From assembly GCF_000019085.1 (NCBI RefSeq), contig NC_010321.1, forward strand, positions 1,248,501 to 1,312,500: a DNA stretch of 64,000 nucleotides, read 5' to 3'. Shown here piece after piece: positions 8,352 through 18,601 of the stretch (positions are counted from its first letter, which is position 1; each line of letters opens with the position of its first letter). Under the pieces are notes generated by a model. The model was not told where the DNA came from and searched no databases. It saw only the letters and a program-made list of their open reading frames with translations. This stretch comes from Thermoanaerobacter pseudethanolicus ATCC 33223. GTDB lineage: Bacteria; Bacillota; Thermoanaerobacteria; Thermoanaerobacterales; Thermoanaerobacteraceae. The position numbers and the translations under genes were made by a program.

Positions 8352-10427
8352 TCAACGAGGAATTTCTTCCATTTGATAAGCCTCTATTATGTCACCCTCT
8401 TTTATGTCGTTGAATTTCTCTATACCTATACCGCATTCAAATCCTTGTTGTACTTCTCTCACATCATCTTTAAATCTCTTTAAAGAAGCAATTTTACCCT
8501 CATAGACTACAATACCATTTCTTATTATACGTACATCGGCATTTCTTAAAATTTTACCACTTAACACATAACAGCCAGCTACATTTCCTACACCAGGTAC
8601 CCTAAAAACGGCCCTAACTTCAGCTCTTCCTAACTCTACTTCTTTATATTTTGGCTCTAACAGACCTTTCATAGCTGCTTTAATATCTTCAATAACATCA
8701 TATATAATTCGATAAAGCTTTATATCTACCTTTTCTTTTTCTGCAAGATTTTTAGCATTTGTCTCTGGCCTTACATTAAAACCTATTATTATGGCATTAG
8801 AAGCTGATGCAAGCATAACATCCGTTTCAGTTATTGCGCCTACTGCTCCGTGAATTACCTTTATTCTAACTTCTTCGTTGCTTAAGTCTTCAATGGATTT
8901 CTTTAATGCTTCTACTGAACCTTGAACATCAGCTTTTATGATAATATTTAATTCTTTTACGCTACCTTCCTGTATTTGACTAAATAAGTCCTCTAGTGAA
9001 ACTTTTTGCTTTCGTTTAAGTTCCATTTCTTTTTGAAGTTCTTTACGTCTTTCTGCCAATTCTCTTGCTTTTTTTTCTTCCTCTACTACTATGAGCTTAT
9101 CTCCGGCTTCTGGTACTTCAGAAAAGCCCAAAACCTCCACTGGCGTAGAAGGCCCGGCTTTTTTAATTCTTTTCCCCTTGTCATCAAACATTGCCCTTAC
9201 TCTTCCATAGGTGGTACCCGCTAAAATAGCATCTCCTATTTGTAAAGTACCATTTTGTACAATTACGGTTGCAACAGGACCTTTTCCTTTTTCTAACTTC
9301 GCTTCTATTATAGTACCTCTTGCTGGCTTATTCGGATTAGCTTTTAAATCTTCCATTTCAGCCACCAGCAAAATCATTTCTAAAAGATTATCTATACCTA
9401 TATTTTTCTTTGCAGAAACAGGTACACAAATTGTATTTCCTCCCCATTCTTCTGGCACTAACCCTAGCTCACTTAGCTCTGTCTTTACCTTATCAGGATT
9501 TGCAGTCGGCAAATCTATTTTGTTTATAGCTACAATCATAGGTGCATTGGCAGCTTTCACGTGGTTTATTGCTTCTACTGTTTGAGGCATAACACCATCA
9601 TCTGCAGCTACGACTAAAACGACAATATCTGTAATGCTGGCTCCTCTTGCTCTCATAGCAGTAAAAGCTTCATGGCCAGGCGTATCTAAAAACACAATTT
9701 TTTTGTTATTTACCTCAACTACAGAGGCACCTATATGCTGTGTGATTCCTCCCATTTCTTTCATAGTGACATTTGTATTTCTAATGGCATCTAATAAAGA
9801 AGTTTTACCATGGTCCACATGGCCCATTACAGTAACAATAGGTGGACGAGGTTGCAAATCTTTTTCATCATCAGGCGCTTCTTCTAACAACAATTCTAAT
9901 TCATCTTTTACTTCTTCTTTATCCACCAAAAATCCATATTCTTCAGCAATTTTAGATGCATTTTCAAAATCAATCTGTTGATTTACTGTAACCATTATTC
10001 CTTTTGCAATTAACTTTTTAATTATCTCTGTAGGATTGACTTTCATTTTTTCTGCTAACTCTTTTACAGTCAAAAACTCGGGAATAGTGATTATTTTAAT
10101 TTCGTCCTCTTGTTTTTCCTCTGTTAAAATCACTTTTTTGTTATTCTTCTTATTTTTCTTACCACCTTTTTTGAAACTCTTTTTGTAAGCTCTCTCTTCT
10201 TCCAAATCCTCTAAATTATCTTCAAATATATCTTCTTCCTGTTGATTTATTTCATCCGTTTGTTGTGGTTTGTCACTTAGTAAATCCATGATTAAGTCTA
10301 CTTCTTCATCTTCCAACGTACTCATGTGGTTTTTAACTTTTATATCCAAATCGTTTAATCTGGATATAAGGTCTTTACTAGATAAATTCAATTCTTTTGC
10401 TAATTCATAAACTCTTGTTTTAGACAT
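8352..10427 (-). CDS. infB: translation initiation factor IF-2
   Basis: A GTPase that brings initiator tRNA to the 30S subunit. The 691-residue chain starts [14 protein letters not shown] (first IF2N domain), then has an acidic and lysine-rich linker (about 60-110) and a second IF2N domain ([12 protein letters not shown]). The G domain from about 200 has [30 protein letters not shown] and NKIDLP. Domains II-IV follow, ending in the C-terminal [21 protein letters not shown] region. The ATG at 10427 has GGAGGTG 7 bases upstream, so the in-frame extension to 10463 is rejected. The linker is shorter than in enterobacteria, as is usual for clostridia. Confidence 0.98.
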
Positions 10428-10428
10428 T

Positions 10429-10752
10429 TTATTCACCTCCATAATTTTCCTCCTTTGCAGCATCTAGTAATACTTTTGCTAATCCCTCGTCTGTAATGCC
10501 AATTACCCCGACTATTTCTCTTCCTATCGCTTTTGCCAATAGCTCTTTTGTGGAATATACAATATAGGGGACTTTATTTCGTTCACACATTGTAGCAAAC
10601 TTTTTAAAAGTATTCTTTGACACGTCAGTGGCCAATACCACTAAAAAAACTTTCTTAAGTTTAAGGTATTTATCCACACTATAATTACCAGAGACAAGTT
10701 TACCCGCTTTTTTACTTATTCCGAGCATAGAATGAAATCTGTCATTCTTCAT
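10429..10752 (-). CDS. L7Ae-family K-turn RNA-binding protein YlxQ
   Basis: A 107-residue L7Ae/L30e/S12e/Gadd45-like protein. It contains [17 protein letters not shown] near the start and [11 protein letters not shown] near residue 38, the typical RNA-binding face. YlxQ-type proteins bind kink-turn RNA and sit between rnpM (ylxR) and infB, exactly as here. The precise cellular target is uncertain. The ATG at 10752 overlaps the rnpM stop region by 11 bases; GGGAG precedes it by 7 bases. Confidence 0.9.
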
Positions 10753-11014
10753 CCTCTATCTCCCTCTTTAATTGTTCGTAAATTTCATCAGAAATTGGTA
10801 CTTCTAGCGCTTTTTCTAACCTTTTGTTTTTAAAAGCTTTTTCAAGACAATTTATATCTTTGCAAATATAACAACCTCTTCCCGGCACTTTACCTGTTAA
10901 ATCCACCTGTACAACTGAATCTTTCGCTCGTCTTACAATGCGTATTAATTCCTTTTTTGGTTTCATCTGCTGACAGCCTAAGCACATTCTCATTGGAACC
11001 TTTTTGGTCTTCAT
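10742..11014 (-). CDS. rnpM: YlxR-family RNA-binding protein (RNase P modulator RnpM)
   Basis: A 90-residue basic protein with the family's cysteine pair CLGCQQMKPKKELIRIVR at residues 11-28 and a second group, GRGCYICKDINCLEKAF, near 46-62. YlxR (RnpM) is reported to bind the RNase P RNA and modulate its activity. Its place between nusA and ylxQ matches the usual operon. A GAGGTG site precedes the ATG at 11014. Confidence 0.9.
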   Translation of the reverse strand: MKTKKVPMRMCLGCQQMKPKKELIRIVRRAKDSVVQVDLTGKVPGRGCYICKDINCLEKAFKNKRLEKALEVPISDEIYEQLKREIEDEE

Positions 11015-11027
11015 CTTTTCACCTCAC

Positions 11028-12068
11028 TTAACTTTTTACCATTGATTCGCTTTTTATGTCTATTTTCCAACCGGTGAGCTTTGCCGCCAGCCTCGCATTT
11101 TGTCCTTCTTTTCCAATTGCTAAAGACAATTGATAATCAGGTACAATTACTCTTGCTACTTTTTCTTTTTCATCTAAAATTTCTATACTCAAAGCCTTTG
11201 CTGGACTTAAAGCGTTCATTATAAATTCTTGAGGTTTTGAACTCCACTTGACTATATCTATTTTTTCTCCTTTTAGTTCATTGACAACAGCTTGTACTCT
11301 TGCACCTTTATATCCAACACAAGCTCCTACAGGGTCCACATTTTCATCCCTGCTAAAAACCGCCATTTTTGTCCGTGAACCAGCTTCTCGAGCAATACTC
11401 CGTATTTCAACTATTCCTTGTTGAATTTCTGGGGATTCCAATTCAAACAATCTTTTTACAAGTCCTGGATGAGAACGAGAAATTAAAATCTGAGGTCCTT
11501 TAGTAGTCTTTTTTACTTCCACAATATACACCTTAACTCTGTCTCCTGGTGCAAAAGTTTCCCCCGGGATTTGTTCTGATGGGCCTAATATAGCCTCTAC
11601 TCTTCCTAAATTAATTAACACATTTTTTTTGTCAACCCTGGTTACAATACCTGTTACTACTTCTGTTTCTTTGGCTAAAAACTCTTCATAAATTACATTT
11701 CTTTCAGCTTCTCTAATCCTTTGAATCACAACTTGTTTTGCGTTTTGTGCTGCAATTCTGCCAAAGTTTTTAGGAGTTACTTCTATATCAACTATATCTC
11801 CTATCTGGTATTTTTTATTTATTTTTCTCGCTTCTTCTAAACTTATTTCTAGTAGGTCATTGTAGACCTCTTCTACTACCGTTTTTTGTGCATAAACTTT
11901 AACATCTCCTGTTTCTCTATCCATGACAATTTTAACATTTTGAGAAGTTCCATAATTTTTCTTGTAAGCAGAAACTAAAGCAGCTTCTATTGCTTCAAAC
12001 ATTGTATCTTTTGGGATACCTTTTTCCTCACAGATAGAATTTAAAGCTTCTATGAATTCCGCGTTCAT
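11028..12068 (-). CDS. nusA: transcription termination/antitermination protein NusA
   Basis: Binds RNA polymerase and nascent RNA to tune pausing and termination. Domains in order are an N-terminal RNAP-binding domain (about 1-125), an S1 domain near 135-200 (ETEVVTGIVTRVDKKNVLINLG), and two KH domains (VDPVGACVGYKGARVQAVV near 248 and VPDYQLSLAIGKEGQNARLAAKLTGWKI near 310). The 346-residue length is the Gram-positive form, which lacks the acidic C-terminal repeats of E. coli NusA. AAGGAGGGAG precedes the ATG. The operon leader hairpin upstream of rimP could be a NusA-sensitive site (inference). Confidence 0.97.
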   Translation of the reverse strand: MNAEFIEALNSICEEKGIPKDTMFEAIEAALVSAYKKNYGTSQNVKIVMDRETGDVKVYAQKTVVEEVYNDLLEISLEEARKINKKYQIGDIVDIEVTPKNFGRIAAQNAKQVVIQRIREAERNVIYEEFLAKETEVVTGIVTRVDKKNVLINLGRVEAILGPSEQIPGETFAPGDRVKVYIVEVKKTTKGPQILISRSHPGLVKRLFELESPEIQQGIVEIRSIAREAGSRTKMAVFSRDENVDPVGACVGYKGARVQAVVNELKGEKIDIVKWSSKPQEFIMNALSPAKALSIEILDEKEKVARVIVPDYQLSLAIGKEGQNARLAAKLTGWKIDIKSESMVKS

Positions 12069-12089
12069 TATTATTCTCCCTCCTTAATT

Positions 12090-12545
12090 TTAAAACTTTA
12101 TTACTGGTTTAACAAGACTTACATTCTTCATATCAAATTCCTTTCTTTCTCCATTATAGAGAATAATTATTTTATCACCAGTAAACTCTATAAGTTCACC
12201 TTCAAACTTTTTTCTCTTATCAATAGGGGCATATAGGGAGATTTCTATTTCTTTTCCGATATTTCTTTCAAAATCTCGAGGCTTCTTAAGAGGTCTATCG
12301 AGACCGGGAGAAGATACTTCTAAAATATAACTGTGTTCTATTGGGTCTACTTCATCTAATCTATCGCTTAAATACTCGCTAACCAATTGACAATCATCTA
12401 AAGTAATACCTCCTTCTTTATCTATATAGACTCTCAAATACCAGTGGCTTCCTTCCTTTTTGTATTCTACATCTACCAGTTCAAAATTATTTTTTTCTAA
12501 AACAGGCATTACTAAATCCTTTGCAATCTGTTCTATTTTGGACAT
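12090..12545 (-). CDS. rimP: ribosome maturation factor RimP
   Basis: A 151-residue factor for 30S maturation. It has the expected N-terminal alpha/beta domain (FELVDVEYKKEGSHWYLRVYIDKEGGITLDDC at about 21-52, quoted here only as a landmark span), the conserved LEVSSPGLDRPLKK near 94, and a C-terminal SH3-like barrel (FEGELIEFTGDKIIILYNG region). It is the first gene of the nusA-infB operon, with its own predicted promoter just after polC. TAGGAGGAG lies upstream of the ATG at 12545. Confidence 0.95.
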   Translation of the reverse strand: MSKIEQIAKDLVMPVLEKNNFELVDVEYKKEGSHWYLRVYIDKEGGITLDDCQLVSEYLSDRLDEVDPIEHSYILEVSSPGLDRPLKKPRDFERNIGKEIEISLYAPIDKRKKFEGELIEFTGDKIIILYNGERKEFDMKNVSLVKPVIKF

Positions 12546-12588
12546 ATCCTTCTCCTCCTAAAACTTTTTATTTTTCATTATATAAACT

Positions 12589-12612
12589 AAAGAGTGGGAA
12601 AACCCACTCTTT
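12589..12612 (-). other. perfect hairpin in the rimP-nusA-infB leader
   Basis: A 10-bp inverted repeat, AAAGAGTGGG / CCCACTCTTT, with a 4-base loop. It lies about 45 bases before the rimP start and downstream of the predicted promoter at 12640-12668. The following bases (AGTTTATATAATG) are only partly T-rich. It could terminate polC read-through, act as an attenuator for the nusA operon, or stabilise the leader. Confidence 0.65.
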
Positions 12613-12639
12613 GTGCAAAAAATCTATGTTGACATAACA

Positions 12640-12668
12640 ATTATAGCATACACCTTTTACCAACGCAA
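12640..12668 (-). promoter_or_regulatory. predicted sigma-A promoter for rimP-nusA-infB operon
   Basis: On the minus strand: TTGCGT (12663-12668), a 17-base spacer, and TATAAT (12640-12645). It begins 3 bases beyond the polC stop codon (which ends at 12671), so the operon is likely transcribed independently of polC. Confidence 0.6.
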
Positions 12669-12670
12669 CA

Positions 12671-15600
12671 CTAAAATAAACTTAATTGATTAGATTCTGG
12701 CAAATCGGTTAAACAGCCATACTGTTTTAATATTTCTATAACTGTTTTACTGACCTTTGTTCTGTTTCTAAAATCTTCAACAGATAGAAATTTGCCATTT
12801 TCTCTTTCTTGTGCAATTGTTTTGGCTGCTTGTATTCCTACTCCCTCTAAAGAATTAAGAGGTGGTAGCAATCCTTCTTCAGTAATAAAAAATTTGACTG
12901 CATCAGATTTATATAAGTCTACATTTATAAACTTAAATCCTCTTAGGTACATCTCTAAAGCTACTTCTAATACTGTTAAAAGGCTTTTTTCTTTAGGACT
13001 AGCATTATTTCCTTTCGCTTCTATCTCTTTTATAGCATTTTTTATGCTGTCTTTCCCTTTTAATACAATATCCAAATTAAAGTCATCTGCTCTAACGGTA
13101 AAGTAAGTAGCATAAAAGGCTTCTGGATAATGAACTTTAAAATAAGCAATTCGAAATGCCATTATTACGTATGCCACAGCATGAGCCTTCGGAAACATAT
13201 ATTTTATTTTTTGGCAAGACTCAATAAACCAATTTGGAACACCGTGTTTTCTCATTTCTTCTATTTCTTCTTGTGTTACACCTTTGCCTTTCCTCACATT
13301 TTCCATTATTTTAAAAGACAATTTTTTGTCCATACCTTTGCTTATCAAATAAAGCATTATGTCATCTCTTGTAGATATTACTTCTTTTAATGTAGCTATT
13401 CCTTCTCTTATTATATCCTGAGCATTGTTAAGCCATACATCAGTGCCGTGAGAAAGTCCACTTATGCGTACTAGTTCTGCAAAAGTAGTAGGACGAGTGT
13501 CAATAAGCATTTGTCTTACAAACTTTGTACCAAACTCAGGTAATCCTAAAGTACCCACAGGAGTATTTAGCTCTTCAGGGTCTATTCCCAATGCTTCTAC
13601 ACTGGTAAATAAACTCATAGTTTTTTTATCATCTAAAGGAATTTCTCTTGCATTAATGCCGGTTAAATCCTCCAGCATTCTTATAACTGTAGGGTCATCA
13701 TGCCCTAAAATATCCAGTTTTAAAAGCCTTCCGCTTATTGAATGGTAGTCAAAATGAGTTGTTATAACATCGGTGTCTTCTGCATCAGCAGGATGCTGTA
13801 TTGGAGTAAAGTCATAAATACTCTTGTCCTTTGGCACTACCATTATTCCACCTGGATGTTGCCCTGTGGTTCTTTTCACTCCTGTACAACCAACAGTAAG
13901 TCTTTTGATTTCTGATTTATGAACTATTAAATTGCGTTCTTCAAAATATTTTTTGACATATCCATAAGCAGTTTTATCTGCTAAAGTTCCAATAGTACCT
14001 GCTCTAAAAACATGGCCTTTTCCGAAAAGTTCTTCTGTATACTTATGAGCAATAGGTTGGTATTCCCCAGAAAAATTAAGGTCTATATCTGGTTCTTTAT
14101 CCCCTTCAAAACCTAAAAACACTTCAAAGGGTATATCAAAACCATCTTTCCTCATCAAAGTTCCACAGTGAGGACAAGTCTTATCCGGCATGTCCACACC
14201 ACAACCATAGCTTCCATCAGTTATAAACTCGGAATACTTACAATTTGGACAAACATAATGAGGCGGCAGCGGGTTAACTTCTGTTATTCCGCTCATAGTG
14301 GCTACTAAAGAAGAGCCTACAGAACCTCTAGAACCAACCAAATACCCATCTTTTAAAGACTTAGACACTAATTTTTGAGCTATAATATACATAACTGCAT
14401 ATCCATTGTTAATTATAGAATTTAATTCTCTATCTAAGCGATTTTGTACTATTTCTGGCAAAGGGTCACCGTATATTTCATGGGCTTTATCTAAAGTAAG
14501 CTTTCTTAATTCTTCTTCAGCTCCCTCTATCACAGGAGGGAATGTTCCATCTGGTATAGGTTTTACTTCTTCTACAAGGTCAGCAATTTTATTAGGATTA
14601 TCAATTACAATCTCTTTCGCTACTTCTTCTCCTAAATATTCGAATTCTTTTAGCATCTCATCAGTTGTTTTAAAATAAAGAGGCGGCTGCCTATCTGCAT
14701 CCTTATATCCTTTTCCTGCCATTAAAATTTTTCTGTATATATCATCCCATGGATCTAAAAAGTGCACATCTCCTGTTGCCACTACTAATTTGTTGTATTT
14801 TTTACCTAAAAGGTAAATTTTTCGATTGATTTCTCTTAATTCTTCTACGCTTTTTACTTCTCCTTTTCCAATTAAAAACTCATTATTTCCAACAGGCTGT
14901 ACTTCTAAATAATCGTAAAAAGAAATAATATTCTCTAGTTTCTTTTCTTCTAAGTTAGATACAATCGCCCTAAAAACTTCCCCTTGTTCACAAGCAGAAC
15001 CAATGATAAGACCTTCTCTCCTACTAATAAGTAAACTTTTGGGAATACGAGGTGTTCTATGAAAATATTCCAAATTGGATTTAGAGATTATTTCGTATAA
15101 ATTTCTCAATCCTTTTTGGTCTTTTACCAAAATCGTGACATGATAGACAGGAAGTTTCCGTATGTCAACTTCACTTTCTTTTAATATAGCATTTATATCT
15201 TTTACCTTTTCTACTCCTAATTCTTTTAACCTATCAATAGTTTTTATAAATATTTCAGCTGTAGCCATAGCATCGTCTACTGCTCTGTGGTGGTGTTCCA
15301 ATTTTACTTGTAAATGGTCAGCCAGTGTGTCTAGCTTGTAATTTTTCAAGTCCTTATATAAATGTCTACTTAGTTCTAAGGTATCTAAAACTGCATTGTT
15401 TACATTTAAATTAAATTTTTTAGCTTTAGATTTTATAAAAGACACATCAAAATTTGCATTATGAGCTACTAAAACACTGTTAGAAGCAAACTCCAAGAAT
15501 TTAGGTAATATTTCTTCTATAGAAGGAGCATCTTTAACCATAGATTCGTCAATTCCAGTAAGTTTTGTTATAAAAGAAGAAATAGGAATTTTGGGATTAA

Positions 15601-16894
15601 CAAAGGTTTCAAAAGTATCTATTATTTTGCCTTCTTTTATTTTTACTGCACCAATTTCAATTATTTCATCATTTATATTGGAAAGACCCGTCGTCTCTAT
15701 ATCAAAAACAGTAAATTCATCTTCTAAAGTGGCTTCTGTATCTCCTGTTACAATAGGTACACCATCATCCACTAAATAACCTTCTACACCGTATATGACT
15801 TTTACACCGTATTTAGAAGATGCTTCCATCGCTTCAGGAAATGCTTGTACAACTGCATGGTCTGTTATAGCAATGGCTTTATGTCCCCATTTTGCTGCTC
15901 TTTTAATCACTTCTGTTGCAGAGGCTACTGCATCCATACTGCTCATTTGAGTGTGTAAGTGAAGTTCCACTCTTTTTTCCTCACTTAAATCTTTTCTTTC
16001 TTTCGGAGATATCAACTGCAGGTCTTTTAGACTTATTACTAAGTCTCCTTCATATTTGTCGTAGAAAACTTTCCCTCTTAATTTTACAAAACTGCCTACT
16101 TGGATATTCTCTTTTAAATAATTATACTTTTCCTCAGTTAAAAAGGCTTTTACAAGTATCGATGAAGTATAATCAGTTATATCAAAAGTCATTAAAATTT
16201 TAGACTTTAATTCCTTAAATTCTAGAGAAAAGATTTCACCTTCAATTACCGCTTCTTCTGTTTCTGCAGTAACATCTTTGATAGATATCACTTCAGCCTT
16301 TATTTCTTTCCCTAAAAGTACTTGGGAATCTTCTTTATCCTCCATTTTTTCTGTTGTTTTGCCGGTTTCTTGCTTCTGCCCGCTTTTAGTGATTTCTTCA
16401 ATAACTTTTATATCTTCCTCCATTATCATTCTTTCCATTGTATCTTCAAACTCTTCTAAAAGGACTACATCTATTTCTGTTTTAAACCCATATTTATCCT
16501 TTAGAAATTTCTTAAGAACAAAATCAATTTTATTGCTTTTTATAAATTGATAGACTACTTCGTTGGGAGCTTTAATTATTATCTTTTGATTCTCTGTTAC
16601 TACATCACAGGTTTTTAAAAAACTAAGAGAAGCAGGGTATTCTTCGCTTATTTTTAAGATTATTTCCTCAAAATTGTCTAATATGTCCTGAAGACTATTA
16701 AATTTTTTCTCCTGTTCTACTACGACTTCTACTTCTTTAATTAAAGGAAATTTATTAAGCAAAAAATCCTGAAATTTTCTTATCTGAGAATTTATGTTAT
16801 TATTGGAAGATACGCTTACAATTAATTTTCTCTCTTTTTTTAACAGTTTTACTTTTTTTATTTCAAATTCCTGCGGAAAAGATGCTGGAATCAT
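12671..16894 (-). CDS. polC: DNA polymerase III alpha subunit, Gram-positive type PolC
   Basis: The main replicative polymerase, with built-in proofreading. In order it has N-terminal domains, an OB fold (about 215-300), a PHP domain beginning at VELHLHTQMSSMDA (about 311), and an inserted DEDDh 3'-5' exonuclease starting FTVFDIETTGL (about 394) with AHNANFDVSF and HHRAVDDAMATAEIF. The PHP remainder follows, then the palm with YLVGSRGSVGSSLVATMSG, a zinc motif (CPNC...CPHC) and PDIDLNFSGEYQ with catalytic aspartates, then fingers with HPGGIMVVPK, and a C-terminal helical end. At 1407 residues it is close to B. subtilis PolC (1437). The ATG at 16894 is 6 bases after GAGGG. Confidence 0.98.
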   Translation of the reverse strand: MIPASFPQEFEIKKVKLLKKERKLIVSVSSNNNINSQIRKFQDFLLNKFPLIKEVEVVVEQEKKFNSLQDILDNFEEIILKISEEYPASLSFLKTCDVVTENQKIIIKAPNEVVYQFIKSNKIDFVLKKFLKDKYGFKTEIDVVLLEEFEDTMERMIMEEDIKVIEEITKSGQKQETGKTTEKMEDKEDSQVLLGKEIKAEVISIKDVTAETEEAVIEGEIFSLEFKELKSKILMTFDITDYTSSILVKAFLTEEKYNYLKENIQVGSFVKLRGKVFYDKYEGDLVISLKDLQLISPKERKDLSEEKRVELHLHTQMSSMDAVASATEVIKRAAKWGHKAIAITDHAVVQAFPEAMEASSKYGVKVIYGVEGYLVDDGVPIVTGDTEATLEDEFTVFDIETTGLSNINDEIIEIGAVKIKEGKIIDTFETFVNPKIPISSFITKLTGIDESMVKDAPSIEEILPKFLEFASNSVLVAHNANFDVSFIKSKAKKFNLNVNNAVLDTLELSRHLYKDLKNYKLDTLADHLQVKLEHHHRAVDDAMATAEIFIKTIDRLKELGVEKVKDINAILKESEVDIRKLPVYHVTILVKDQKGLRNLYEIISKSNLEYFHRTPRIPKSLLISRREGLIIGSACEQGEVFRAIVSNLEEKKLENIISFYDYLEVQPVGNNEFLIGKGEVKSVEELREINRKIYLLGKKYNKLVVATGDVHFLDPWDDIYRKILMAGKGYKDADRQPPLYFKTTDEMLKEFEYLGEEVAKEIVIDNPNKIADLVEEVKPIPDGTFPPVIEGAEEELRKLTLDKAHEIYGDPLPEIVQNRLDRELNSIINNGYAVMYIIAQKLVSKSLKDGYLVGSRGSVGSSLVATMSGITEVNPLPPHYVCPNCKYSEFITDGSYGCGVDMPDKTCPHCGTLMRKDGFDIPFEVFLGFEGDKEPDIDLNFSGEYQPIAHKYTEELFGKGHVFRAGTIGTLADKTAYGYVKKYFEERNLIVHKSEIKRLTVGCTGVKRTTGQHPGGIMVVPKDKSIYDFTPIQHPADAEDTDVITTHFDYHSISGRLLKLDILGHDDPTVIRMLEDLTGINAREIPLDDKKTMSLFTSVEALGIDPEELNTPVGTLGLPEFGTKFVRQMLIDTRPTTFAELVRISGLSHGTDVWLNNAQDIIREGIATLKEVISTRDDIMLYLISKGMDKKLSFKIMENVRKGKGVTQEEIEEMRKHGVPNWFIESCQKIKYMFPKAHAVAYVIMAFRIAYFKVHYPEAFYATYFTVRADDFNLDIVLKGKDSIKNAIKEIEAKGNNASPKEKSLLTVLEVALEMYLRGFKFINVDLYKSDAVKFFITEEGLLPPLNSLEGVGIQAAKTIAQERENGKFLSVEDFRNRTKVSKTVIEILKQYGCLTDLPESNQLSLF

Positions 16895-16907
16895 CAAATC
16901 CCTCTTT

Positions 16908-17528
16908 CTAAATCCACATTTTTAAAATATCAAAATACATTTTTAATCGCGCATAAAATCCTCTAATTAATCCCAGCTTTTCTTCTTTCATGACATGACT
17001 CATATTCTCAAGAGGCACATTTACCACTCTTAACTTATTCTTTTCAGCATGTCTATTTAAAGCAATTTCTACTCCGAATCTACTGATTTCCATCTCTTCA
17101 ATGTTTTCTAAAAACTGCCTTTTTATTGCCCTTTGGCCTGACAAAAAGGGTGCTATTTTTTGTGCAAAATCTGTAGATTTTCTTCCACCAGAAAAAATTC
17201 CAATTGTCATATCTGCTTCATTCTTTAATACAGGAGATACGAGATTTACAAAATGTTTTTCAGTAAGTCCAATCAAATCGGCATCTAACATGACAATAAT
17301 ATCGCCTTTAGAATTTTCTATTCCTGCTTTTAATGCTTTCCCCTTGCCCTGATTTTTCGGCAAATCTACTAGCTTTACATTGTATTTTAAGGCTTGCTCT
17401 TTTGTATCATCCGTAGAACCATCATTTACAACTATGATTTCATCAATCAGGTCTATTGTTTCTAAGACTGACAAAACTCTCCCAATATTTTTTTCTTCAT
17501 TAAAAGCTGGGATTACAACAGAAATCAT
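16908..17528 (-). CDS. family 2 glycosyltransferase
   Basis: A 206-residue GT-A fold enzyme. It has the N-terminal VVIPAFNEEKNI, EIIVVNDGSTDDT for nucleotide-sugar binding, GKGKALKAGI, and the metal-binding DADL motif near residue 82. Beyond these it has no long C-terminal membrane domain, only a mildly hydrophobic tail, so it is probably cytoplasmic or peripheral. The GQRAIKR segment recalls dolichol-phosphate-mannose or glucosyl-3-phosphoglycerate synthase relatives, but donor and acceptor cannot be told. It overlaps the ispG stop (TAATG) and precedes polC by 10 bases. B. subtilis has proS at this place. Confidence 0.85.
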   Translation of the reverse strand: MISVVIPAFNEEKNIGRVLSVLETIDLIDEIIVVNDGSTDDTKEQALKYNVKLVDLPKNQGKGKALKAGIENSKGDIIVMLDADLIGLTEKHFVNLVSPVLKNEADMTIGIFSGGRKSTDFAQKIAPFLSGQRAIKRQFLENIEEMEISRFGVEIALNRHAEKNKLRVVNVPLENMSHVMKEEKLGLIRGFYARLKMYFDILKMWI

Positions 17529-18589
17529 TAAGAATCCTCCTCAAGTAATTTTTCAATTTCTTTCATCAATTCTTCTACTAACTCTTCTTCTTTAACTTTT
17601 TTATAAACTTTTCCTTTTTTAAAAATAACTCCTTCTCCATCTCCTCCTGCTATTCCTATATCTGCTTCTTTTGCTTCCCCTGGTCCATTTACAGCACATC
17701 CCATAACAGCAACTTTTAAGGGCTTTTTAATATTCCTCGTCCTTTTTTCTACTTCTTCTGCTAACCTTATCAAGTCAATTTTTGTTCTGCCGCAGGTAGG
17801 GCAGGAAATGATTTCGACTCCTTCTTTTAAAAGACCTAAAGAACGTAAAATCTGTCTTCCTACTCTCACCTCATGGACTGGATCACCCGTTAAAGAAACT
17901 CGTATTGTGTCTCCTATTCCTAAATAAAGTAATGTTCCTATTCCTATAGCAGATTTTATAGTACCGGCTTCAATAGTACCCGCTTCCGTTATACCCACGT
18001 GCAATGGATAATCCACTTTTGAAGAAGCGAGTTTATAAGCCTCTATAGTAAGGGGTACATTTGTAGTTTTAAGCGAAATAACTATATCATAAAAGCCTAA
18101 CTTTTCTAAAATTAAAACATTTTTTAAAGCGCTTTCCACAACTGCTTCGGCAGTTACTCCCTTGTATTTATGTAATATTTCTTTTTCTAAAGAACCAGAA
18201 TTTACACCTATTCTAATAGGAATACCTTTTTCTTTTGCTATTTCTACCACTTTTTTGATATTTTCTTCTCTTCCTATGTTTCCGGGATTAATTCTTATCT
18301 TGTCTGCTCCATTTTCAATTGATTTTATAGCTAATCGATAATCAAAATGAATATCTGCTACCAAAGGAATATTTATATTTTTCTTTATTTCTTTTATTGC
18401 TTCAGCTGCTTCCATATCTGGAACAGCAACTCTTATAATATCACAGCCTTCAGCTTCTAGTCTTTTTATCTGCTCTATTGTTTTTTCAATATCGTGGGTA
18501 TCCGTGTTAGTCATAGACTGAACTAAAATTGGATTATTTCCTCCAATTTTTTTATTGCCTATTTTGACTTCGCGAGTAATTTTTCTCAT
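17528..18589 (-). CDS. ispG: 4-hydroxy-3-methylbut-2-en-1-yl diphosphate synthase (IspG/GcpE)
   Basis: A [4Fe-4S] enzyme of the MEP isoprenoid pathway that converts MEcPP to HMBPP. An N-terminal TIM-barrel ([32 protein letters not shown]) is followed by the iron-sulfur domain with cysteines in [12 protein letters not shown] near 260 and [12 protein letters not shown] near 300. Length 353. The ATG at 18589 is chosen since AAGGTGATAAAA precedes it; the GTG at 18598 is part of that site. With dxr and uppS nearby, this stretch supplies and uses isoprenoid precursors. Confidence 0.97.
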   Translation of the reverse strand: MRKITREVKIGNKKIGGNNPILVQSMTNTDTHDIEKTIEQIKRLEAEGCDIIRVAVPDMEAAEAIKEIKKNINIPLVADIHFDYRLAIKSIENGADKIRINPGNIGREENIKKVVEIAKEKGIPIRIGVNSGSLEKEILHKYKGVTAEAVVESALKNVLILEKLGFYDIVISLKTTNVPLTIEAYKLASSKVDYPLHVGITEAGTIEAGTIKSAIGIGTLLYLGIGDTIRVSLTGDPVHEVRVGRQILRSLGLLKEGVEIISCPTCGRTKIDLIRLAEEVEKRTRNIKKPLKVAVMGCAVNGPGEAKEADIGIAGGDGEGVIFKKGKVYKKVKEEELVEELMKEIEKLLEEDS

Positions 18590-18601
18590 TTTTATCACCT
18601 T

